A stretch of 47,431 nt of DNA. Origin: Streptomyces sp. A 4/2. GTDB taxonomy: Bacteria; Actinomycetota; Actinomycetes; Streptomycetales; Streptomycetaceae. Position numbers and translations under genes: made by a program. The stretch lies in contig NZ_CALNVW010000004.1 in NCBI RefSeq assembly GCF_940670765.1, positions 1 through 47,431 of the forward strand, given 5' to 3'. Shown here one piece after another: positions 34,481-41,591 of the stretch (positions are counted from its first letter, which is position 1; every line of letters starts with the position of its first letter). Under the pieces are notes generated by a model. The model made no database searches, was not told the DNA's origin, and worked only from the letters and a program-made list of their open reading frames with translations.

Positions 34481-35757
34481 GGGCCCTGCCTCTGTCCGGC
34501 CTCGGAAAGGCCTTGGTGATAGGGGAGTTCGACGGTCACCACCGTAGGCCCTCCCGCCGGGCTCTCGCAGGTGAGTGTGCCGTCGACGGTACGGACCCGG
34601 GCCAGCAGCCCGGCCAGCCCGCTGCCCGCGCCGATCACCGCTCCCCCACGCCCGTCGTCCCGTACGGACAGCCGGAGGGATCCTTCCCCGGAGCGAGCGA
34701 CGACCGTGATCTCCGAGGCTCCGCTGTGCTTGGCGGCGTTGGTGAGCAGCTCGGCCGTGCAGAAGTACGCGATGGACTCCAGTGCCGGAGAGGGCCGTTC
34801 GGGGATGTCGGCGGTGACGGTCACCGGCAGGGCGCTGTCCGCGGCGAGGGTCGCGAGCGCGGTGTCCAGGCCCTGGTCGAGCACCGGCGGATGGATGCCC
34901 TTCACCAGCAGACGCAGTTCGGCGATGGTCTGCTTGGCGTGGGTCTGCGCGGTGCCGACAACGGTGAGCAGCTGGTCGCGGCCCGCGTCGGCCGTGACCA
35001 GCTCGCCGATCAGTGTGAGGTGCATGCCCAGGCCGACGAGCCGCGCCTGGGTGCCGTCGTGCAGGTCCCGTTCGATGCGCCGGAGGGTGGCCGCCGCGTC
35101 GTCGACGGCCTGCGCGCGGGTCTCCTCCAGGGTGCGGATGCGCTGTCCGGCGGCGTCGGGGCCGAGGAGGGAGCCCAGCAGCCGGCCGTGCGGGACGAGG
35201 GAGCGGCGGACCAGCCACGGGGCGAGGAGGAGCAGTACGGCCCCGACGGCCACGACGAGCAGCCAGCGGGGCCAGGAGTCGAACTGGACGCCCGCTACCT
35301 CCAGCGATACCCGGCGCACCGAACCGTCGGGCCGGTGGACGGTGGTGTAGTTCCAGCGCTCGACCAGTGGGTGCAGGACGAACAGCAGCCCGTACACGTA
35401 CCCGCACGCCACTGCGGCCAGGGGCGGTACGGCGGTCAGCGGCGCGGCCAGCGCACAGCCCACCGCCCGCCAGGCGGCCCGGTCACCGAGCACGGCCCGC
35501 CGCCAGCCGAGGGCGCCGGGCTGCCGACTACGGACAGGCGGATCGATGGGGGTGTCCAACAGGCGTGCGGACAGCCCTCGTTGGAGAGTTCCGATGGCGA
35601 GCGCACCCCGTGCCGTCAGCGCGATCAGCCACGGCCCGACGGCCGTGACCGACAAGGCTGCGCCGACGAGCAGCCCGGAGAGTACGAGCACCATGCCCAA
35701 CAGGGCGATGGGCAGGGCCAGTACGGCGTAGAGCACTGCACGCGGACGCTGTTGCAT
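34465..35757 (-). CDS. Sensor histidine kinase (HisKA_3 type) of a two-component system
   Basis: This 430-residue membrane kinase has an N-terminal sensor region with four hydrophobic segments (MQQRPRAVLYAVLALPIALLGMV...; AACGYVYGLLF; WLLVVAVGAVLLLLAPWLV). The dimerisation box carries phosphorylated His233 in RDLHDGTQARLVGLGMHL. The ATPase domain has N-box ELLTNAAKHSGAS, G1 VRDDGRGG and G2 GSGLAGLLARV. The N-terminus contains the same sensor-type repeat (RRAVLGDRAAWRAV) as the separate protein encoded just upstream. The start ATG 35757 is eight bases after TAGGAT. Confidence 0.94.
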   Translation of the reverse strand: MQQRPRAVLYAVLALPIALLGMVLVLSGLLVGAALSVTAVGPWLIALTARGALAIGTLQRGLSARLLDTPIDPPVRSRQPGALGWRRAVLGDRAAWRAVGCALAAPLTAVPPLAAVACGYVYGLLFVLHPLVERWNYTTVHRPDGSVRRVSLEVAGVQFDSWPRWLLVVAVGAVLLLLAPWLVRRSLVPHGRLLGSLLGPDAAGQRIRTLEETRAQAVDDAAATLRRIERDLHDGTQARLVGLGMHLTLIGELVTADAGRDQLLTVVGTAQTHAKQTIAELRLLVKGIHPPVLDQGLDTALATLAADSALPVTVTADIPERPSPALESIAYFCTAELLTNAAKHSGASEITVVARSGEGSLRLSVRDDGRGGAVIGAGSGLAGLLARVRTVDGTLTCESPAGGPTVVTVELPYHQGLSEAGQRQGPCASS

Positions 35758-35792
35758 GGGGTTCGATCCTAGACGGGCCGTCGCAGTCGGCC

Positions 35793-36452
35793 TCAGAGCT
35801 GATGGATCACGGGCACGGACAGCAGGGCGCACACGGCGGCGATGCCGAGCGCGATCCACGTGTGGCGGGCGAGGCCGGTGCGGTCGGCGCCGAGGAACCC
35901 GCTCACCAACCGCGTCTGGAGGGCGGTGAATCCCCTGGCGACCCAGGGCGTGAGGAAGAGGAAGGTCACCCCGCCGCCCACCGCGTGCACCGCCCAGGCA
36001 CCCGCCATGGTGGGTCCTCCCCAGGAGTGGGAGGGGTCGCCGTCGGTCCGCAGCGGAAAGCCGAAGTTGATCACCACGATGGTCCAGAAGTAACCGCAGA
36101 CCGTGAGGGCGACGAGGTTGAGCGGGCTGCTGACCACGGCGTGCACGAGCGCGAGAGGCCCCGTACGCGCGGGCTCCCCCGCGTCCACCCGCAGCAGCCG
36201 GCGGGCGAGGCCGCGCTGGATGCGGCCGACCGGTCCGCCGGCCAGGGCGAGCGGAATGCACAGGAGGGTGACAGGGAGGGCGAGCACGATGTACGCCATT
36301 CGCCGCCAGGTCTCCGCCCGGAACGGCTCCCGCAGGACGATGCGGACACGGTCGGCGGGGCCGGCGCTGGAAACGGCGGGCGCGACCGGCCCGGCGGCGG
36401 CCGGGCTGCTGCTGCCGCCGCGAGGGGCGACTGACTGCTGTGTGAGGTCCAT
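35793..36452 (-). CDS. Membrane sensor-domain protein accompanying the two-component system
   Basis: This 219-residue protein starts at ATG 36452. It has a Pro/Ala/Ser-rich cytoplasmic N-terminus, then the block REPFRAETWRRMAYIVLALPVTLLCIPLALAGGPVGRIQRGLARRLL, and two further membrane pairs (LVALTVCGYFWTIVVINFGFPL; GGGVTFLFLTPWVARGFTALQ; LGIAAVCALLSVPVI). This is the putative-sensor fold that is usually fused to such kinases. Here it is a separate gene 35 bases upstream of a kinase that carries its own version. It may be a partner that modulates the kinase in the membrane. Confidence 0.85.
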   Translation of the reverse strand: MDLTQQSVAPRGGSSSPAAAGPVAPAVSSAGPADRVRIVLREPFRAETWRRMAYIVLALPVTLLCIPLALAGGPVGRIQRGLARRLLRVDAGEPARTGPLALVHAVVSSPLNLVALTVCGYFWTIVVINFGFPLRTDGDPSHSWGGPTMAGAWAVHAVGGGVTFLFLTPWVARGFTALQTRLVSGFLGADRTGLARHTWIALGIAAVCALLSVPVIHQL

Positions 36453-36606
36453 GCACCAAGACTCGCGACCGGACAGCCGCTGATCGATCGTGCCTGCACG
36501 GAAGCAGAGGGTTCGGTTTGCCCCACCCCTGGTCGCCGACCACCGAAGCCACCGACCACCGAGGTCACCCCGGCGGCGTCGCCGCCCGACGGCGGCGCCC
36601 CGGCCG

Positions 36607-36612
36607 TACGCT
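36607..36612 (+). promoter_or_regulatory. TANNNT leaderless -10 element of the SDR gene
   Basis: TACGCT ends six bases before ATG 36619 and no Shine-Dalgarno sequence is present. The transcript is therefore predicted to start at the start codon. Confidence 0.5.
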
Positions 36613-36618
36613 GAAGTC

Positions 36619-37548
36619 ATGACCAAGGGCTGGAACGCGAACGACATCCCCGATCAGAGCGGACGCACCGCAGTCGTCACCGGAGCCAACAGCGGCATCG
36701 GTCTCGTCACCGCGCGGCAGCTGGCCCGGCACGGTGCCCGGGTGATCCTCGCGTGCCGCAGTGAGACCCGCGGCAAGGAGGCGGAGTCCCTGATCCGGCG
36801 CGAGGTGCCCGGCGCGCAGGCCGAATGCGTACCGCTGGATCTCGCGGATCTCTCGTCGGTACGGGAGTTCGCCTCCGGCCTTCCCGCCGAGCGCCTCGAT
36901 CTGCTCGTCAACAACGCGGGCGTCATGGCCCTGCCGTACGGCCGGACCGCTGACGGTTTCGAGACACAGTTCGGCGTCAACCACCTCGGCCACTTCGCCC
37001 TCACCGGGCTGCTGCTGCCCCGGCTGCTGGCCACTCCGGGCTCGCGGGTGGTCAGCGTGTCCAGCGGCCTCCACGCGCTCTCCAACATCGACATCAACGA
37101 TCTCAACAGCGAGGGGAACTACCGGCGTTGGATCGCCTACGGCCGCGCCAAGACGGCGAATCTGCTCTTCATCCATGAGCTGTCCCGCCGCCTCTCCGCC
37201 GCCGGGTCGGGCACGGTCGCAGCCGCCGCGCACCCCGGTTACGCGCGCACCAACCTCCAGACGGCCGGGGTGCGGATGGAGGGCCGCAAGGCCGCCGAGC
37301 GGCTGGTCGAACTCGGCAACGGGCTGCTCGCCCAGCCCGCCGAGGTGGGCGCCCTGCCCTCGCTGTACGCGGCCACCGCGCCCGGCGTCCGGCCCGATTC
37401 CTTCACCGGCCCGAGGATCCTCGGCTGGCGCGGCGCCCCCGCGCCTTCCTGGCGGGCGAAGTGGGCGACGAACGATGTGGCGGGCGAGCGGCTCTGGGCG
37501 GCCTCGGAGCAGCTCACCGGGGTGTCGTACGGAGACCTCGACACCTGA
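36619..37548 (+). CDS. Short-chain dehydrogenase/reductase, retinol dehydrogenase-like
   Basis: This 309-residue NAD(P)-dependent oxidoreductase has the cofactor motif TGANSGIG (residues 21-28), the DLADLSSV acidic turn, NNAGVM, VNHLGHFALT, the catalytic Ser region VVSVSSG and the catalytic Tyr174-X3-Lys178 (YGRAK). The HPGYARTNLQ motif and length fit the WW-oxidoreductase/retinol dehydrogenase-like group common in streptomycetes. The substrate is unknown. It is monocistronic, divergent from the two-component operon, with a leaderless-type start. Confidence 0.93.
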   Translation: MTKGWNANDIPDQSGRTAVVTGANSGIGLVTARQLARHGARVILACRSETRGKEAESLIRREVPGAQAECVPLDLADLSSVREFASGLPAERLDLLVNNAGVMALPYGRTADGFETQFGVNHLGHFALTGLLLPRLLATPGSRVVSVSSGLHALSNIDINDLNSEGNYRRWIAYGRAKTANLLFIHELSRRLSAAGSGTVAAAAHPGYARTNLQTAGVRMEGRKAAERLVELGNGLLAQPAEVGALPSLYAATAPGVRPDSFTGPRILGWRGAPAPSWRAKWATNDVAGERLWAASEQLTGVSYGDLDT

Positions 37549-37612
37549 GCGCTCCCTACCGGTTCCGACATGCCCGCGCAACACCCCTGTCGTAATCCCG
37601 CACCATGGTTGA

Positions 37613-37631
37613 TCGTTGGGGCGTGCAACGA
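37613..37631. promoter_or_regulatory. Inverted repeat upstream of the sugar ABC operon
   Basis: TCGTTG and CAACGA form perfect 6-bp arms around a 7-bp spacer, 34 bases before the binding-protein start. It sits where a LacI-, ROK- or GntR-type operator would lie. No regulator gene is adjacent. Confidence 0.45.
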
Positions 37632-37664
37632 CGACCGACGCCGACGGAGCCAGGGGGACCCTTC

Positions 37665-38948
37665 ATGACCATCAGTCGCAGGCGACTGCTCAGTACCAGT
37701 GGCGGCCTCGCACTGACCGGGGCCCTCGCCACCGCGTGCGGGTCCAACACCGGTCGCAGCGGTGACAGTTCAGGGACCGGCAAGGACAGTGGCGGGAAAC
37801 CCACGCTGCAGCAGTGGTACCACCAGTACGGCGAGGCCGGGACCGAGGAGGCCGTACGGCGTTACGCCGCCGCGTACGGCAGGGCGAGCGTCAAGGTCCA
37901 GTGGCGGCCCGGCAGTTACGACCAGCAGACCGCCGCTGCGCTGCTGACCTCGTCCGGTCCCGATGTCTTCGAGGTCAACGGACCCACCCTCGACCAGATC
38001 CAGGGCGGCCAGGTCACCGATCTGACCGACCTCTTCGAGGGGGTGAAGGACGACTTCAACCCGGCGGTGCTCGCGCCGAAGACGTACGACGGGAAGATCT
38101 GGGGCATCCCGCAGACCATCGACATGCAGCTGCTCTACTACCGCAAGAGCCTGCTCAAGGACGCGAACGTCGAGCCGCCGCAGACGCTCGACGAACTCGT
38201 CGACGCCGCGAAGAAGTTGACCGACAAGAAGGTCAAGGGGCTGTTCCTGGGCAACGACGGAGGTGCGGGCGTTCTCGGCGGGACCCCGCTCTACGCGGTC
38301 GGGCTGAGCCTCTTCACCGAGGACGGCAAGGTGGGCTTCGACGACCCGGCGGCGGCCCGCACCCTGGGCAAGTTCCACCGGCTGTACGCCGACAAGTCGC
38401 TCCTGCTGGGCGCTCCGGCCGACTGGTCCGACCCCTCGGCGTTCGTCCAGGGCCTCACGGCCATGCAGTGGTCGGGGCTGTGGGCGCTGCCCGCGGTCCA
38501 GAAGGCCCTCGGGGACGACTTCGGGGTGCTGCCCTTCCCGAAGGACGGTCCGGCGGGCAAGCCCGCGGTCCCGGTCGGTGCGTACAGCTCGGCGGTCAGC
38601 GCGCGCAGCGGGCACCGGGCCGAGGCGAAGGCGTTCGCCAAGTGGCTGTGGATCGAGAGGACCGCGTACCAGGAGGACTTCGCGCTCAGTTACGGATTCC
38701 ACATCCCGGCCCGGATCTCCCTCGCGAAGAAGGCCGCGAAGCTGCGTGAGGGCGCGGCGGCCGACGCCGTGCGGTACGCGACCGAGAACGGCTGGGCCCA
38801 GCCCCTGCTGTGGACGCCCGCCGGGCAGACCGCGTACCAGGACGCCCTGAGCAGGATCATCAAGGACGGCGCCAACCCGGACACGGAGCTCAAGGCGGTC
38901 GTCCGCAAGACGAACGCCGAGCTCCAGCGCGTCCAGAAGAAGCCGTGA
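37665..38948 (+). CDS. CUT1-type sugar-binding lipoprotein (ABC transporter)
   Basis: This 427-residue extracellular solute-binding protein starts at ATG 37665 after GGGGGA. It has a Tat-type signal (SRRRLL at 4-9) and a lipobox ending in Cys25 (ALATACGS), so it is exported and lipid-anchored. The mature part shows the family 1 binding-protein pattern (KPTLQQWYHQYGEAGTEEAVRRYAAAYG, DVFEVNGPTLDQIQGGQVTDLTDL, MQWSGLWALPAVQKAL). The substrate is probably a di- or oligosaccharide. The stop overlaps the permease GTG (GTGA). No ATPase gene is present; Streptomyces CUT1 systems normally share MsiK. Confidence 0.94.
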   Translation: MTISRRRLLSTSGGLALTGALATACGSNTGRSGDSSGTGKDSGGKPTLQQWYHQYGEAGTEEAVRRYAAAYGRASVKVQWRPGSYDQQTAAALLTSSGPDVFEVNGPTLDQIQGGQVTDLTDLFEGVKDDFNPAVLAPKTYDGKIWGIPQTIDMQLLYYRKSLLKDANVEPPQTLDELVDAAKKLTDKKVKGLFLGNDGGAGVLGGTPLYAVGLSLFTEDGKVGFDDPAAARTLGKFHRLYADKSLLLGAPADWSDPSAFVQGLTAMQWSGLWALPAVQKALGDDFGVLPFPKDGPAGKPAVPVGAYSSAVSARSGHRAEAKAFAKWLWIERTAYQEDFALSYGFHIPARISLAKKAAKLREGAAADAVRYATENGWAQPLLWTPAGQTAYQDALSRIIKDGANPDTELKAVVRKTNAELQRVQKKP

Positions 38949-39931
38949 CAGTCGCGGAGGACGTGACGGGCGCGGCGGACGTCGGAGTAGCGCGGGACGC
39001 GAAGGAACCGGCGCGACGGCGTCGGCGCCGGGGGTCGGTGCGGCACCGCACCCTCTGGTTCTGGATCTTCGTCGGCCCCTTCGCGGCCGGGCTCGCGCTC
39101 TTCACCTACGTACCGCTGGCGTGGAGCCTCTACCTCAGCTTCTTCGACGCGCACAACACGGTCTCGCCGACGCATTTCATCGGCTTCGACAACTACGCGT
39201 CGATGCTGCGCGACGGGGCGTTCACCGACAGCCTGTGGACGTTCACGGTGTTCTCCCTCTTCATCGTCCCGGCGACCTACGCGCTCTCCCTCGCGCTGGC
39301 GCTGATGGTGAACCGGCTGCGCGCCGCCCAGGCCTTCTTCCGTTCGGTCTTCTTCCTCCCGGCGGCCTGCTCCTACGTCGTCGCGGCGCTGGTCTGGAAG
39401 CTCTCGATCTTCAACGGGGTGCGGTTCGGGCTCGCCAACACCGTCCTCGGCTGGTTCGGCAGCGACCAGACCGCGTGGCTGTCGACGACCCACCCGCCCT
39501 GGTACTGGCTGGTGATCGTGACCCTGCGGCTCTGGCTCCAGGCCGGGTTCTACATGGTGCTGTTCCTGGCCGGTCTCCAGCGGATCTCCCCGCAGCTCTA
39601 CGAAGCGGCGGCCGTCGACGGGGCGCGCCCCGGCTGGCAGGTCTTCCGCCACATCACGTTCCCGCAGCTGCGGGCCACCTCGGTCGCCGTCGTCCTGCTG
39701 CTCGTGATCAACGCGTTCCAGGCGTTCGACGAGTTCTACAACCTGCTGAGCGACGCCCGCGGCTATCCCCCGTACGCGCGGCCCCCGCTCGTCTACCTCT
39801 ACTACACGGCCCTCGGCCAGGGGCAGAACCTCGGCCTGGGCAGCGCGGGGGCCGTCATCCTCGCCCTGATCATCGCCGTGGTGACGATCGTCCAGGCCCG
39901 CTGGTTCGGGCTCGGCAGAAGGGAGGACTGA
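38945..39931 (+). CDS. CUT1 sugar ABC transporter permease, MalF-like
   Basis: This 328-residue inner-membrane permease starts at GTG 38945 in a GTGA overlap. A basic cytoplasmic N-terminus (ARRRRRRGSVRHR) precedes six hydrophobic helices. The EAA loop that contacts the ATPase reads YEAAAVDGARPGWQVFRHITFPQL. It forms the translocation channel with the next gene's product. Confidence 0.94.
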   Translation: MTVAEDVTGAADVGVARDAKEPARRRRRRGSVRHRTLWFWIFVGPFAAGLALFTYVPLAWSLYLSFFDAHNTVSPTHFIGFDNYASMLRDGAFTDSLWTFTVFSLFIVPATYALSLALALMVNRLRAAQAFFRSVFFLPAACSYVVAALVWKLSIFNGVRFGLANTVLGWFGSDQTAWLSTTHPPWYWLVIVTLRLWLQAGFYMVLFLAGLQRISPQLYEAAAVDGARPGWQVFRHITFPQLRATSVAVVLLLVINAFQAFDEFYNLLSDARGYPPYARPPLVYLYYTALGQGQNLGLGSAGAVILALIIAVVTIVQARWFGLGRRED

Positions 39932-39932
39932 C

Positions 39933-40805
39933 ATGGCCAGGACCAGAACCGGGACCACCACCGCCCGTCACGACGACGCCCTGGTACGGGCCGGCCGGGC
40001 CCTGCGCATCGTGCTGCTGATCGCGCTCGCGGCCCTCTTCCTCATCCCCTTCTATCTGCTGCTGCGCAACGGGCTCGCCACCGAGCAGGACATCACCTCA
40101 CCGCAGTGGACGTTCTTCCCCTCCGACCTCCAGTGGTCCAACATCCGCGAACTGTTCGACGACCCGGCCGTGCCGATGGCCCGCTCGCTGCTCAACTCGG
40201 CCCTGATCGCGGTCGCGACGACGCTCGGCACCGTCCTGCTCGCCTCCCTGGCCGGGTACGGTCTGGCCCGCATCCCGTACCGCCACGCGAACAAGGTCTT
40301 CTACGGGATCCTCGGCACCCTGATGGTCCCGGCCGCCGTGACCTTCGTACCGAGCTTCGTCCTGGTCTCCACGCTCGGCTGGATCTCCACGCTGCGCGGA
40401 CTGATCATCCCGACGCTGTTCTCCGCGTTCGCCTGCTTCATCTTCCGGCAGTACTTCCTGGGCTTCCCGCAGGAGTTGGAGGACGCGGCGAAGGTCGACG
40501 GCCTGGGATACTGGCGTACGTACTGGCGCATCGTGGTGCCCAACTCCCGCCCGGTCTTCGCGGCGGTCGGCACGATCGTCTTCATCGGCGCGTGGAACGC
40601 CTTCCTCTGGCCACTGGTGATCGGCCAGGACAAGAGCGCGTGGACGGTACAGGTGGCGCTCTCCACCTTCACGACGGCGCAAGTGGTCAACATCCACGAG
40701 CTGTTCATCGCGGCGGCGGTGTCGATCCTGCCGTTGCTGCTGGTGTTCCTGCTGCTGCAACGGCACATCGTGGCGGGGGTGGAGCGGTCGGGGATCGACG
40801 ACTGA
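39933..40805 (+). CDS. CUT1 sugar ABC transporter permease, MalG-like
   Basis: This 290-residue permease starts one base after the previous stop, with GGGAGG upstream. Six membrane segments are visible, and the EAA loop is LEDAAKVDGLGYWRTYWRIVVPNSRP. The C-terminus LLQRHIVAGVERSGIDD is typical of MalG/LacG-type subunits. No glycosidase or regulator follows, so the transported sugar cannot be inferred from context. Confidence 0.94.
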   Translation: MARTRTGTTTARHDDALVRAGRALRIVLLIALAALFLIPFYLLLRNGLATEQDITSPQWTFFPSDLQWSNIRELFDDPAVPMARSLLNSALIAVATTLGTVLLASLAGYGLARIPYRHANKVFYGILGTLMVPAAVTFVPSFVLVSTLGWISTLRGLIIPTLFSAFACFIFRQYFLGFPQELEDAAKVDGLGYWRTYWRIVVPNSRPVFAAVGTIVFIGAWNAFLWPLVIGQDKSAWTVQVALSTFTTAQVVNIHELFIAAAVSILPLLLVFLLLQRHIVAGVERSGIDD

Positions 40806-40819
40806 GGCGGCCGTCGGAC

Positions 40820-41431
40820 CTACCAGTCCGTGAGGTCCACGACGACGTCGCAGTGCGGGTCATCCGGTGCGAGCCGATGGCGCTCCTCCTCTTCGACGAG
40901 GGTGGGGAGCGAGGCGGTCAGCGCGGTGGGTTCGTCGGTGAGGCGGATATCGACACCGACGAGACCGGGGCGGCCTGGACGGTTCACGTACAGGCGCATC
41001 AGGCCGCCGTCCTTCATCAGAAAGCCGACCAGGAAGGGGTCCTCATCGTCACCTGGGGCGGACAGGCCGAGCAGGGTTCTGAGCGCCTGGCCCTCCTCGG
41101 GTTCGGGGGCAGGCGTGATCTCCTCCGGGCGCAGTCGGACGAGCGTCATCCCGAGCACGTCGCTGACGTCGCCACTCCCGTAGATCTGGGTTCCGGACAG
41201 GACAGCGCGCAGGACGCCGGGGATGCGGGCGGGGGCCACCGTGTCGTGCGGGATCTCGTAGAGGAACAAGTCGCCGTTCTCGCCGTCGCCGGCGCGGATG
41301 GCGACCCGTACGGCGCCGGAGGCGGGCAGAACGCCACGCAGGCGGCAGCCCTCGGCAATAGGGGCATTGAGGTAGTACAGCAGCAGGCGGGTGATACCCG
41401 CCTGCTGCTCCCGGTCCTCGGAGTCGTTCAC
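40820..41431 (-). CDS. Hypothetical protein, possible orphan immunity or DUF-type protein
   Basis: This 203-residue acidic soluble protein starts at GTG 41431, whose GTGA overlaps the stop of a short upstream frame. A GTG at 41452 is an alternative start. The body is beta-rich (GVLPASGAVRVAIRAGDGENGDLFLYEIP, GFLMKDGGLMRLYVNRPGRPGLVGVDIRL), with an acidic C-terminal tail. I do not recognise the family. The overlap with a truncated Cys-rich gene tail recalls an immunity gene left behind after its toxin gene was lost, but that is inference. It ends convergently with the permease gene, 14 bases apart. Confidence 0.65.
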   Translation of the reverse strand: MNDSEDREQQAGITRLLLYYLNAPIAEGCRLRGVLPASGAVRVAIRAGDGENGDLFLYEIPHDTVAPARIPGVLRAVLSGTQIYGSGDVSDVLGMTLVRLRPEEITPAPEPEEGQALRTLLGLSAPGDDEDPFLVGFLMKDGGLMRLYVNRPGRPGLVGVDIRLTDEPTALTASLPTLVEEEERHRLAPDDPHCDVVVDLTDW

Positions 41432-41590
41432 TTGTTCATCCAGGCAGGGCACTTGTTGTTCGGCTGGTTGCGACAGAAGGCGTTCACCACGCCGATCATC
41501 TTCCCTTTGCCGGCGTCATGGATGCCGCCCTTGCTCTTGCGTTCGTCGTGGCGCGAGCAGTCCAGGACACCGGCCTGGCCAATTGGGCAC
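41428..41590 (-). pseudogene. 3' tail of a lost gene between ppdK and the immunity-like gene
   Basis: Immediately after the ppdK stop an open minus-strand frame encodes about 54 residues, beginning near KCPIGQAGVLDCS and ending in NQPNNKCPAWMNK. It has four cysteines, many Lys, Arg and His residues and GC-biased codons. No start codon with a ribosome binding site is present except a weak ATG giving the last 23 residues. It looks like the C-terminus of a larger secreted or toxin-like protein whose 5' part is missing. Its stop overlaps the next gene as GTGA. A short functional peptide gene is an alternative. Confidence 0.4.
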
Positions 41591-41591
41591 T

